DNA of 64,000 bases from NCBI RefSeq assembly GCF_024498075.1, contig NZ_JANHOF010000014.1, positions 62,001 to 126,000 of the forward strand. Direction: 5' to 3'. Under the pieces are notes generated by a model. That model made no database searches, was not told where the DNA came from, and saw only the letters and a list, made by a program, of their open reading frames with translations. Shown here one piece after another: positions 56,282-64,000 of the stretch. The position numbers were made by a program, and so were the translations under genes. Positions within the stretch are counted from its first letter, which is position 1; each line of letters starts with the position of its first letter. The stretch is from Paenibacillus mendelii. GTDB lineage: Bacteria; Bacillota; Bacilli; Paenibacillales; Paenibacillaceae.

Positions 56282-56749
56282 CTAAAGCGAATAATCGCCG
56301 CTCTTGCCGCCCGTTTTCGACACCAGCTGTGTCGGTCCGATGACAATATCCTTCTGCAGCGCCTTGCACATATCGTAAACGGTAAGCGCAGCCGCTGTCA
56401 CTGCGGTCAGAGCTTCCATCTCGACTCCGGTTTTACCTGTGGTTTTTACCGTTCCTTCTATATAAAGCTCATCTGAATGATTATCACTGAATACGAGATT
56501 CACACCGGTCAGCGGAAGCGGATGGCACATCGGGATCCAGTCCGATGTCTTCTTCGCCGCCATAATGCCGGCAACCTGAGCGACTGCCAGTACATCTCCT
56601 TTACTGATCGTTCCTTCTTTAATGCGGGCTAGTGTCTCGGGAGCCATCTTAACCGTTGTAGAGGCAGTAGCCTTCCTTGCCGTCACCTCTTTATCCGAGA
56701 CATCCACCATACGCGCTCTGCCCTGTTCGTTAAAATGAGTCAGCTCCAT
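56282..56749 (-). CDS. moaC: Cyclic pyranopterin monophosphate synthase MoaC
   Basis: 155 aa. [20 protein letters not shown], then [16 protein letters not shown] with the catalytic-region His, [17 protein letters not shown] and a C-terminal [20 protein letters not shown] (catalytic Lys/Asp). It makes cPMP from the MoaA product in molybdopterin synthesis. AAAGGAG precedes the ATG. It leads the small moaC-mogA cluster; moaA, moaD and moaE are not in the window. Confidence 0.96.
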   Translation of the reverse strand: MELTHFNEQGRARMVDVSDKEVTARKATASTTVKMAPETLARIKEGTISKGDVLAVAQVAGIMAAKKTSDWIPMCHPLPLTGVNLVFSDNHSDELYIEGTVKTTGKTGVEMEALTAVTAAALTVYDMCKALQKDIVIGPTQLVSKTGGKSGDYSL

Positions 56750-56785
56750 AATCGGCTCCTTTGGAGTAATAATGAGATACTTCGT

Positions 56786-57436
56786 TCACTTAGGCAAGGT
56801 TTTCTTGAAACCCCGCTCGGTTATGACGGCATCAATTCGCGCATCATGAAGCTCCATCGTAACGGCTTTCACCCATTGCGCCTCATAACCAAGTCCTATC
56901 CAGGGAGGAAAGTCTGCCTTCCCGTCCGAGAAGATCAAAGCCAAGCGATCGTGGAAACGGTCATAGTACCCGCCGCCGTAGCCTAGTCTGCCTCCCTTGC
57001 GATCAAATGCAAGCCCCGGTACGAATACGACCTCAGGCACTTCTTTATCTATATCAAGCATTCTTGCCTGAGTTGGATCAGGCTCTAAGATGCCATACGC
57101 ACCTGGTTTCAGTTCTTGCCAATCGTCAATCGCAAACAATTCCATGGATCGTTCCTGGAATAGGCACCGCGGTACGATAACCTTCAGTCCGTTATGCCAG
57201 CCCCACTCGATCAGCCGCTGCGTGTCCAGCTCCGAGCGGAATGACGTATAGATCATAAAGCTTCTCGTATTCCGGGACTCCAGCCAGTCTGCTGCTGCTG
57301 TGCATGCGGCCTCAGACCATACCTTGCGCTGCTGATCCGGAAGCGAATCACGCCGCATCGCAGCAGCCGTTCTCTCCGCTTTCTTTCGTTCCATGATGGT
57401 ATACCGGTTTTCGAATTGTTCCATACTCGCCGACAT
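56786..57436 (-). CDS. fthC: 5-formyltetrahydrofolate cyclo-ligase
   Basis: 216 aa. Basic N-terminus for ATP binding (RRDSLPDQQRKVWSEAAC), and the family's C-terminal signature PGLAFDRKGGRLGYGGGYYD. It converts 5-formyl-THF plus ATP to 5,10-methenyl-THF in the cytoplasm. The start is uncertain: ATG at 57436 or a few codons later. It lies upstream of moaC and is divergent from the ABC-F gene, a conserved order in Paenibacillus (yqgN of Bacillus). Confidence 0.93.
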   Translation of the reverse strand: MSASMEQFENRYTIMERKKAERTAAAMRRDSLPDQQRKVWSEAACTAAADWLESRNTRSFMIYTSFRSELDTQRLIEWGWHNGLKVIVPRCLFQERSMELFAIDDWQELKPGAYGILEPDPTQARMLDIDKEVPEVVFVPGLAFDRKGGRLGYGGGYYDRFHDRLALIFSDGKADFPPWIGLGYEAQWVKAVTMELHDARIDAVITERGFKKTLPK

Positions 57437-57531
57437 GCCTTTCTAATGCGCTTCATTTTTTAATTAGTTTACCACTGTTGCCCAGATTTCGCCAATGGTT
57501 AACCATACCTGTAAAGCCCGGCATGGCGGCA

Positions 57532-57560
57532 TTGTCGTTTCACGCATCTTTCTGTAAACT
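57532..57560 (+). promoter_or_regulatory. Promoter of the ABC-F gene
   Basis: -35 TTGTCG (57532-57537), 17-bp spacer, -10 TAAACT (57555-57560), about 55 bp before the chosen start. Confidence 0.5.
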
Positions 57561-57615
57561 AATAGTAGATGCTCAACCCATCGACAGACTTGTTAGCCGG
57601 AGGTTTGATGTTGTT

Positions 57616-59556
57616 ATGCTATTGCAAGTATCGGATTTATCCAAAAGCTACGGCGCTCAGCCGATTCTCTCTTCCATTACCTTTCAAATCCAGCCGCGCG
57701 AGCGGGTTGGCCTCGTAGGCGTTAACGGGGCAGGCAAATCGACGCTGCTGCGAATCATCGCAGGCGAAATGTCGTCCGACTCAGGTACGATCTATAAAGC
57801 GAAAGAAACCACGATCGGGTATCTGGCCCAGACGAGCGGACTCCAGTCGGACCGAACGATTGAAGAGGAGATGCGCGCGGTTTTCGCGCATTTGATCGAT
57901 GCGGAAGCTGAGCTTCGGTCGTTGGAACGCAAGATTGCCGACCCTGTGCTTCAAGACGATGCGAAGGCATACGCGGATACGTTAGAGCGCTATGCCCGGT
58001 TGTCCGACTGGTTCCGGGAGGAAGGCGGCTTCGAGATGGAAACGCGCATCCGCAGCGTCCTTCATGGCATGAATTTCGGCAGCTTTCCGCTGGACACGAT
58101 CGTATCGACGCTTAGCGGCGGCCAGAAAACACGGTTAGCCCTTGCCCGCATTCTGCTTCAAGCGCCTGATTTGCTTATGTTAGACGAGCCGACCAACTAC
58201 TTGGATATCGCGACGCTCACTTGGCTAGAGGATTACCTGCGCAGTTATTCCGGCGGTATTCTCGTCGTCTCTCATGACCGCTATTTTCTGGATGCGGTCG
58301 TTCAGACCATCGTCGAAATCGAGCGGCATACGGCCAAGAGATACACCGGTAATTACAGCCGGTACATTGATTTGAAGGCGGCGGAATACGAATCTCAGCT
58401 CAAAATGTTCGAGAAGCAACAGGATGAGATCGGCCGGATGGAGGAATTCATTCAGCGTAATCTCGTTCGTGCTTCAACGACCAAACGGGCACAGAGCCGG
58501 CGCAAAGCACTCGACAAATTAGAGCGCGTGGATAAACCGCTGGGCGATCTAAAGAAAGCCCATTTTTCGTTCGAGATTGACCGTCAAAGCGGTAATGACG
58601 TGCTGGATGTAAGGGAGCTTTCAATCCGATTTGACGAAAAGAAAGAACCCCTCTTCCGTAATGTGACATTCCGGCTCGAACGAAGCGAGAATGTCGCGCT
58701 CATCGGACCGAACGGAATCGGCAAATCGACGCTGCTTAAAGCCCTTGTCGGCGATCAGCCTGTTCAGAGCGGCACAATCCGCTGGGGAACCAATGTGAAG
58801 ATCGGCTACTACGACCAGGAGCATACCGGACTAAATCCATCCAATACCGTATTGGGCGAAGTATGGGATGCCTATCCGAATTTAGAGGAAGCGCGTATTC
58901 GGACCGTGCTCGGCAATTTTCTATTTAGCGGCGATGACGTACAGAAGCGTATCTCATCGCTCAGCGGCGGCGAAAAGGCTCGCGTTTCCTTATCCAAGCT
59001 GATGCTCGCACGCGCGAATATGCTTATATTGGACGAGCCTACCAACCATTTGGATTTATACAGCAAAGAAGTGCTCGAATCCGCACTGCTCGAATATGAC
59101 GGCACCTTATTGTTTATTTCTCACGACCGTTACTTTCTAAATAAGATGGCGGAACGCATTGTCGAACTGACACCGGATGGGACGCATCATTTCCTGGGAA
59201 ATTATGACGAAATGATCGAGAAAAAACGTGAAAACGAAGAATTGAAGATGGAAGCCTTGTCCCAGGTACAAGGAAAGCCGGGGAAACCTGCCGTCATTGT
59301 TGAATCCTCTGCTTCTTCGACGTATGAAGCCGACAAACAGGCCAAGCGTGACGAGCGGAACCGCCAGCGCAAGCTAGAACAGCTTGAGCAGGATATCTCC
59401 CAGCTGGAAGGCGAGATCGCCACGTTGGAAGAGCAGCTGACTGATCCGGATGTGTACAATGACTATGTCCGAATCCAATCCATTCAAGCTGAGATCGATA
59501 CGTTAAAAAAAGAGCTTCAATCCTCGTATTCAACATGGGAGGAAATGCTCGCTTAG
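57616..59556 (+). CDS. ABC-F family ATPase (YdiF-like)
   Basis: 646 aa from the ATG at 57616 (GGAGGT upstream, 10-11 nt spacing); the frame open from 57478 has no start signal. Two ABC domains with Walker A GVNGAGKST (about 36) and GPNGIGKST (about 355-365), signatures LSGGQ and LSGGE, and Walker B LLMLDEPTNYLD and MLILDEPTNHLD. An interdomain linker and a C-terminal coiled coil (KLEQLEQDISQLEGEIATLE) complete it. No membrane domain: these proteins act on the ribosome to relieve stalling or confer antibiotic protection. The N-terminus closely resembles Bacillus YdiF. Confidence 0.93.
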   Translation: MLLQVSDLSKSYGAQPILSSITFQIQPRERVGLVGVNGAGKSTLLRIIAGEMSSDSGTIYKAKETTIGYLAQTSGLQSDRTIEEEMRAVFAHLIDAEAELRSLERKIADPVLQDDAKAYADTLERYARLSDWFREEGGFEMETRIRSVLHGMNFGSFPLDTIVSTLSGGQKTRLALARILLQAPDLLMLDEPTNYLDIATLTWLEDYLRSYSGGILVVSHDRYFLDAVVQTIVEIERHTAKRYTGNYSRYIDLKAAEYESQLKMFEKQQDEIGRMEEFIQRNLVRASTTKRAQSRRKALDKLERVDKPLGDLKKAHFSFEIDRQSGNDVLDVRELSIRFDEKKEPLFRNVTFRLERSENVALIGPNGIGKSTLLKALVGDQPVQSGTIRWGTNVKIGYYDQEHTGLNPSNTVLGEVWDAYPNLEEARIRTVLGNFLFSGDDVQKRISSLSGGEKARVSLSKLMLARANMLILDEPTNHLDLYSKEVLESALLEYDGTLLFISHDRYFLNKMAERIVELTPDGTHHFLGNYDEMIEKKRENEELKMEALSQVQGKPGKPAVIVESSASSTYEADKQAKRDERNRQRKLEQLEQDISQLEGEIATLEEQLTDPDVYNDYVRIQSIQAEIDTLKKELQSSYSTWEEMLA

Positions 59557-59584
59557 ATGGATGAAAGAATACGCATGAATTAAC

Positions 59585-59621
59585 AAATCCGAACCGCTTT
59601 TAAAGCCGGTTCGGATTTTGT
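59585..59621 (+). terminator. Terminator of the ABC-F gene
   Basis: AAATCCGAACCG / CGGTTCGGATTT stem followed by TGTTGTA. Confidence 0.85.
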
Positions 59622-59916
59622 TGTATTCACAGCATGTTGATGCCGCAGTCCTTACATTACCGCAGCTTATTATTACGCCAACGTGCTTTTTTGTACCTCT
59701 TTCTTATACCCGAAGCGCGGCCTTTAAAATCCAGGATACCGCGATTGGCACAGCTAAAGTAAAAGTGATACGTGGCGGTGGCGGTTCGAATGCCAGCTTG
59801 AATTATGGATGTGTATAGATTACAAGAACATCGATGTGTACCCGCATGATCGTCTGTCGAATTCGACACGGATCTTATGAAGCCCGTTGTCGAAGGAGCA
59901 GCAGGGCATTTTCAAC
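59622..59916. other. Intergenic region with a short beta-repeat-like fragment
   Basis: No intact gene. On the plus strand near 59708-59818 the frame reads AAFKIQDTAIGTAKVKVI, then RGGGGSNASLNYGCV and a stop. This vaguely recalls Calx-beta or Ig-like repeats of surface proteins and may be a gene fragment. It has no start or RBS. Confidence 0.3.
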
Positions 59917-60197
59917 CTATCCACGTTTTCCACAATGTTATCCACAGCAATCCGTGAATTGTTACGCAATTCTGGCACTAAAGACAGGGGGCTAGTCCAG
60001 ATTCCCCAACTATTTTCACCCGCTAAGCGCTTATGTGGATAGGCATGGCGCATAATTACACCCATTATCCACATTATCCACAGCCTGCCTGTTAAAAACT
60101 TATCCCGTTTTTATACACATTGTAAACGCCCGAATTTATTGACATTCACAATGTTATGCACATTTTCCTCTGGAGTTGTGCATAACATTGTGGATAA
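59917..60197. promoter_or_regulatory. Cluster of DnaA-box-like 9-mers
   Basis: Seven perfect TTATNCACA words in 260 bp: plus strand at 59938, 60065, 60074 (adjacent), 60111 and 60154, minus strand at 60177-60185 and 60189-60197. There are near matches at 59917, 59926 and 60034. The last boxes lie in a perfect 16-bp inverted repeat (60147-60162 with 60177-60192). dnaA, dnaN and rpmH are absent, so this is not the usual oriC. It looks like a DnaA titration or control cluster such as those found away from oriC in Bacillus. Confidence 0.75.
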
Positions 60198-61034
60198 CTA
60201 TGCTTTTAAAGTCGCTTCCTTCTTCCTGCCGATGTACATCACATGCGAGGAAGCACCCAGAATATAAGGATTCTCCGCGGCTTCAATCATCCTCTCGATT
60301 ACTTTCCGATATACGTCCGGTCCCTGCTTACGCCAATAATCCCACTGATCCACAGTCATGCCGCCCGCTATGCTCCCGGAGCCAATAAGCTTCACGCATT
60401 CGAATCCTGAAGACTGCATGAACGGCGATATCCTCTCAATGTCAAAAAAGTAGGCGCCGGTGAACCGGCCTTCATCCGTATGATTAAATATCCCCGACGC
60501 TAGAAATGAATCTATTCCTTCTATAGTATGATTGGGCTTCCAGGCCTCCGGATACAAGAGAGATGTCGTGAAATGCCTGATTCGTGTCATGAACGCGGCA
60601 AATATGAACCCCTCCTTCTTCGTGATCCGATTCACCTCGCTCACCGCTCTGATCCGGTCTTCTTCATTCTGAAGATGATATAACGGTCCCAGCAATAAGC
60701 AGGCATCAAAATGATCATCCGGCCATTCATGCAGGTCTCTGGCGTCCGCGACATGAAAGCCGGCAAACTGTCGTTCCAGCTGAAGCTCTGCCGCCTTGCT
60801 TCGGGCTTGCTCAACTAATCTTGGCACCAGATCGATCAGCGTGACTTCATGACCCGCCCTAGCCAAAGCCAGCGCATACTTGCCGGGACCCGCTCCGATA
60901 TCGGCTATTCGTCCCCTCGACGGAAGATAGCGTTGGATATGCGCCATGTTAACGATAAATTCGACGGGCTCCCGGTCCAGCCTTCCCCATTCGTCAAACG
61001 ATTGATAGTATTTCATGACGTTATCCATCCGCAC
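60198..61034 (-). CDS. Class I SAM-dependent methyltransferase
   Basis: About 278 aa; a GTG start at 61034 follows AGGAGGGGG, with an ATG two codons later as the alternative. Rossmann methyltransferase with motif I IADIGAGPGKYALALAR, acidic motif VTLIDLVPRLVEQARS, motif II-like HVADARDLHEWPDDHFDACL and LLGPLYHLQNEEDRIRAVSE. A small-molecule methyltransferase, substrate unknown. It lies 63 bp after leuA on the same strand with no clear terminator between, so it may be read from the leucine T-box transcript. Confidence 0.9.
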   Translation of the reverse strand: MRMDNVMKYYQSFDEWGRLDREPVEFIVNMAHIQRYLPSRGRIADIGAGPGKYALALARAGHEVTLIDLVPRLVEQARSKAAELQLERQFAGFHVADARDLHEWPDDHFDACLLLGPLYHLQNEEDRIRAVSEVNRITKKEGFIFAAFMTRIRHFTTSLLYPEAWKPNHTIEGIDSFLASGIFNHTDEGRFTGAYFFDIERISPFMQSSGFECVKLIGSGSIAGGMTVDQWDYWRKQGPDVYRKVIERMIEAAENPYILGASSHVMYIGRKKEATLKA

Positions 61035-61097
61035 AGCCCCCTCCTAAAAAAGTCGACCGGCTGACCCATTCTACAGATCAACCTTCCCAAGCAGGTC

Positions 61098-62699
61098 TTA
61101 TACAATATCCTTATCAAGAGCCGCCTGATTGGTTTTCTTGGCCTGAGTGCTCATGATTTGCTGGTTGCATGCCGCCACATAGGCTTGAGCCGCTGCCAGA
61201 ATAATGTCGTTGTGAATGGCCGTTCCGCGATACCGTTGGTTGTTCTTCACAATGCTGACCACGGCTTCACCCCGTGCGTCCTCGCCTGTGGATAATGAAT
61301 GCAGCTCCAGATCCTCGAACTCCGCCGAACTCGGAATCGCCTGCTGAATACAGTGGATCACCGCTTCCAGCGGTCCTGTCCCCGACCCGGTATAGGTTTT
61401 CTCCTGCTGAGAATCCCGCTCGCGAATCGTTACGGAAGCAATCCGGGGGCGCTGCGACCCTGCCAGCACCTGCAGATCCACCAGTGAATAAGGATCCTGC
61501 TGCTGCTCCGTCGTCTCGCTAGCCAAGGAGATCAGTACATTGTCCGGCACAAGCTTCAGCTCCTCGGCCTTCGCAATGAATTGATCATAAACCTCATTCA
61601 ATTGCGCATCATCCAGCTTAACGCCGTACTCGTTCAGACGATGCTTAATGGCATGACGGCCTGAGTGCTTACCCAGCACAATCATGTCGCGCGGAATGCC
61701 CATCGCATCGGGATCCATGATCTCGTAGGTGCTGCGGTTTTTCAGCAGGCCATCCTGGTGAATACCCGATTCATGCTGAAAGGCGTTGCGGCCGACGATC
61801 GGCTTGTTAAAGGCGATTGGAAAATGCATCGCGCGGCTAACCATCCGGGAAGTCTCATAAATTTCGCCCGTTACGATGCCTGTCTCCGCACCGATCGCGG
61901 ATTTCCGCGTTTCAATGGCCATCACCAGCTCCTCCAGCGAGCAGTTCCCCGCACGTTCGCCAATGCCGTTAACCGTTACTTCAATTTGCGTGGCACCGGC
62001 CCGGATGGCTGCCAGACTATTCGCCACCGCAAGCCCCAGATCGTTATGACAGTGGGCGCTGTAGCTTACTTTATCGCCGCCGCGGGCCTGCTGCCTAACG
62101 ACTCGGAACATCTCCCCGTACTCCTCCGGCATCGCATAACCTAGAGTATCCGGCAGATTGATAATCGTCGCTCCTTCGGCGATGACGGCTTCCACCATCT
62201 CAATGACGAACTCGCGGCCCGAGCGGCTGGCGTCCATGGCCGAGAATTCAATTTCGTCAACGAATTGCTTGCCGTATGCCACCATCTCGCGGGCGATCTG
62301 CACGACTTGTTCACGCGATTTGCGCAGCTGGAAGTCCAGATGAATATCAGAAGAGGAGATAAACAGATGAAGCCTTCTCTTTGCCGCTTCCTGTGTTGCC
62401 TTCACGGCTGCATCGATGTCAACCTTCACCGCCCGGGCGAAGCCTGCAATTTCAACATGGTGGAGCTCGCGCGAAATCTGCTGCACTGCCGCAAAGTCTC
62501 CGGGGCTGGAGATGGGGAAGCCGGGCTCGATGACATCGATGCCAAGCTTGGCAAGCTGGCGGGCGATAACAATCTTCTGCTGCGGCTCCAGCGATGCGCC
62601 GGGCGATTGCTCTCCGTCGCGAAGCGTGGTATCGAAAATTCGAATGCGCGTTGGGTTAGTGCTATCAGCTTGATTGTTGGCGTTAATATTAACCGTCAT
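61098..62699 (-). CDS. leuA: 2-isopropylmalate synthase
   Basis: 533 aa from the ATG at 62699 (AGGAGG 9 nt upstream). The open frame from 62744 falls within the leader. DRE-TIM metallolyase signature RIFDTTLRDGEQSPGASL, HxH metal motif YSAHCHNDLGLAVANSLA, and the long-form IPMS feature NAFQHESGIHQDGLLKN. The C-terminal LeuA regulatory domain (about 400-510) senses leucine. It condenses 2-oxoisovalerate with acetyl-CoA, the first committed step to leucine. The rest of the leu genes are not in the window. Two tandem T-boxes control it. Confidence 0.95.
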   Translation of the reverse strand: MTVNINANNQADSTNPTRIRIFDTTLRDGEQSPGASLEPQQKIVIARQLAKLGIDVIEPGFPISSPGDFAAVQQISRELHHVEIAGFARAVKVDIDAAVKATQEAAKRRLHLFISSSDIHLDFQLRKSREQVVQIAREMVAYGKQFVDEIEFSAMDASRSGREFVIEMVEAVIAEGATIINLPDTLGYAMPEEYGEMFRVVRQQARGGDKVSYSAHCHNDLGLAVANSLAAIRAGATQIEVTVNGIGERAGNCSLEELVMAIETRKSAIGAETGIVTGEIYETSRMVSRAMHFPIAFNKPIVGRNAFQHESGIHQDGLLKNRSTYEIMDPDAMGIPRDMIVLGKHSGRHAIKHRLNEYGVKLDDAQLNEVYDQFIAKAEELKLVPDNVLISLASETTEQQQDPYSLVDLQVLAGSQRPRIASVTIRERDSQQEKTYTGSGTGPLEAVIHCIQQAIPSSAEFEDLELHSLSTGEDARGEAVVSIVKNNQRYRGTAIHNDIILAAAQAYVAACNQQIMSTQAKKTNQAALDKDIV

Positions 62700-62757
62700 A
62701 ATGGTCAACCTCCTAAAGGGTATGGGTATAGTTCGTTCGAACATAATATCTTCACGC

Positions 62758-63195
62758 CAAAAAGCCTGCCGTCTCTTATAGGTTTCAAGAGACGACAGGC
62801 TTTTCAGGCATGCCGCGGTACCACTCCAGTTGCCCGAACCTTGCGAAAGGTCCGAACCCGCTTAAGCAACCGGACGCGCGCTAAGCGCCTCCATACGAAT
62901 CCGCCGTGCGGCAGCAATCAGCAGAAGGATCTGCGCACATCCGGTTGCACCTTATGACGGAGGTCAGCCGTTCCGGGTTACGTTGGCTGCATGCGCTGCA
63001 TAGCTGCAGCCGCACGAGCCCTGTTCCCCCGGTCCGCTTCCAGGCGAGTTCGGAATTCCCTTCGACTGCGTCGCACCGACCCGCAGCTCTCTGCAGCTTA
63101 TGCACCTCGGCAGCCTCTATTGAAGAGAGACTGCGTTCAAGCTGCATTCGCCGGTTATCCAGGTTTGTTGTTCCTACTGCTCCTGTTCATCGCGT
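62758..63195 (-). promoter_or_regulatory. Leucine T-box leader 2 (proximal to leuA)
   Basis: Stem I begins near GAACAGGAGCAGTAGG (about 63190). The specifier GAACTC gives CUC, a leucine codon, at 63046-63048. The T-box sequence GGAGTGGTACCGCGG is at 62813-62827 and the terminator hairpin with GCCTGTCGTCTCT follows at 62758-62802. Uncharged tRNA-Leu (GAG anticodon) would stabilise the antiterminator and allow leuA transcription. Confidence 0.92.
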
Positions 63196-63301
63196 TTATT
63201 CTATGTTCAGTTCAGTTTAGTTCGTATCGTTTATGTCGGATCTTTACGGGTTAGAGTTCAATTCGCCATTGCTCCGCAACAGCCGCGCTTGCCGTCCCTA
63301 G

Positions 63302-63668
63302 GCAACAAAAAAAGCCTGCCGTCTCTAATTCAAGAGACGACAGACTAAGTTGAGTCCGCGCGGTACCACCCTTGTTGACACCTCTCATTCACGACAAACG
63401 AGAAACGCCCACCTTATGCACGGCCGCCGACTCTAGAAATCGCCGGTCGTACACCCGATTACGGGGGTTAGCCGTTATGACGTACGTGCCATGATGACGA
63501 CCTTGGCTTCGGCCACTCATCATGCGCATTCCGCCATTCCGCTCCCAGGCGAGATTCAGGCTGCCATCGACTGCGTTGCACCTACCCGCAGCTCTCTCAT
63601 CGACATGCCGCAATCGCTGCAGCTGTCCGTTCCCGGCGATCCGCCTTACTGTTCCTGTTCTTCGCGTT
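63302..63668 (-). promoter_or_regulatory. Leucine T-box leader 1 (promoter-proximal)
   Basis: A complete second T-box upstream of the first: GAACAGGAACAGTAAGG near 63665, specifier CTC in GAATCTCGCC at 63551-63553 aligned with the CTC of leader 2, T-box AGGGTGGTACCGCG at 63359-63372, and a terminator at 63302-63346 with a T-run. Both leaders share a very similar terminator hairpin, so they probably arose by duplication. Two T-boxes in series tighten or sharpen the response. Confidence 0.9.
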
Positions 63669-63740
63669 TGAGAAGTATAACTGGCGTCTGCACTCCCTTA
63701 TCCGAAACATGCGCCAGCAGGATGTGTTGTGTTGCTGCTT

Positions 63741-63769
63741 ATTATATGCTGCAGCAAATCGTCTGTCAA
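63741..63769 (-). promoter_or_regulatory. leuA operon sigma-A promoter
   Basis: Perfect consensus: -35 TTGACA (63764-63769), 17-bp spacer, -10 TATAAT (63741-63746) on the minus strand. Transcription would start near 63734, giving a leader of about 1 kb through both T-boxes. Confidence 0.9.
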
Positions 63770-63814
63770 TTCAAAAAATTATGGTGGGGATCATGGATGG
63801 ATACGTCTGATGCC

Positions 63815-63846
63815 ATAAAAAAAGATGCGCGGCTTCAGCCGCGCAC
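63815..63846 (-). terminator. Terminator overlapping the tsaD stop
   Basis: GTGCGCGGCT / AGCCGCGCATC stem with the TGA of the gene in it, followed by seven T on the minus strand. Confidence 0.8.
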
Positions 63847-64000
63847 CGACCATTGCTCCAGTGAAAGCCCGGGTTCCGCCTTCATGTCAAGTGGGGTGAA
63901 CTCACCGTGCTTCCACTTCAAGTGAGCAGCGGCCCCAATCATCGCTGCATTATCCGTGCACAAGGAGAGCGGTGGTATGAGAAGCGGCACGCCTTCAGCT
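63835..64000 (-). CDS. tsaD: tRNA N6-adenosine threonylcarbamoyltransferase, C-terminal end (partial)
   Basis: Only the last 54 codons lie in the window; the gene runs off the right edge. PPLSLCTDNAAMIGAAA is the conserved metal/threonylcarbamoyl-AMP site near the C-terminus of TsaD/Gcp. TsaD completes N6-threonylcarbamoyladenosine at position 37 of tRNAs. The stop (63835-63837) is within a terminator hairpin. It is followed by the independent leuA promoter. Confidence 0.9.
   Translation of the reverse strand, partial: AEGVPLLIPPLSLCTDNAAMIGAAAHLKWKHGEFTPLDMKAEPGLSLEQWSVRG

Noticed and set aside
59917-60197. Chromosomal oriC
   Set aside because: DnaA boxes are dense, but dnaA, dnaN, rpmH and gyr genes are absent and no clear AT-rich unwinding element was seen. 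It is kept as an ectopic DnaA-box cluster instead.

Overview
The window looks like chromosome of a Paenibacillus-type Firmicute. The evidence is the YesM/YesN and Lpl-type ABC transporter families, sigma-A promoters, a CIRCE-controlled groESL operon, leucine T-boxes ahead of leuA, and the tsaD / ABC-F / fthC / moaC / mogA / tatA / tatC / groES / groEL neighbourhood. No rRNA, tRNA or CRISPR was seen. Almost every gene is on the minus strand.

Layout. (1) 1-860: three 114-bp tandem repeats and a frameshifted ECF sigma pseudogene. (2) 892-13883: a carbohydrate-use cluster. A YesM/YesN two-component pair is followed by an Lpl-type ABC importer (lipoprotein plus two permeases), then a 2OG-dioxygenase-like protein, a Gfo/Idh oxidoreductase, an SDR, a TIM-barrel isomerase and a GH3 beta-glycosidase. 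A separate TIM-barrel-like protein lies at 14214-15293. (3) 15854-26702: the highlight, a Gram-positive pel-type exopolysaccharide operon with unusual architecture. It encodes a UDP-sugar 4-epimerase fused to PelD (with a c-di-GMP I-site-like RxxD), PelE, a PelA-like deacetylase, PelF, a PelG fused to a CotH-kinase lipoprotein-like domain, a VTC polyphosphate-polymerase-like protein and a DUF4956 membrane protein. A secreted parallel beta-helix protein lies just upstream at 26991-29603. (4) 29808-33750: an MFS exporter divergent from an FMN reductase, and a glutamate-1-semialdehyde-aminomutase-like enzyme.

(5) 34090-50800: an accessory, scarred region. It holds a decayed IS4-family element, an IS end that truncates a VOC gene, a RibD/DHFR-like protein, a SnoaL-type sigma factor, a lipoprotein, a Gfo/Idh gene and a LacI regulator. 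An AT-rich ABC transporter operon with a 1064-aa protein of unknown function follows. It is preceded by a duplicated copy of the Gfo/Idh promoter and gene start, and that copy probably now drives the transporter operon. A decayed tyrosine integrase ends next to the 3' end of groEL.

(6) 50859-64000: conserved core. groEL/groES, tatC/tatA, molybdenum-cofactor genes, fthC, an ABC-F ATPase (plus strand), a dense cluster of DnaA-box-like 9-mers with no dnaA nearby, a methyltransferase, leuA behind two tandem leucine T-box leaders, and the 3' end of tsaD.

Likely logic of the pel region: the epimerase domain would make UDP-GalNAc-type donor, PelF would polymerise it with PelD/E/G in the membrane under c-di-GMP control, and the deacetylase would modify the polymer outside. 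The CotH/VTC/DUF4956 trio may add a phosphorylation or polyphosphate-linked step. This last point is inference.
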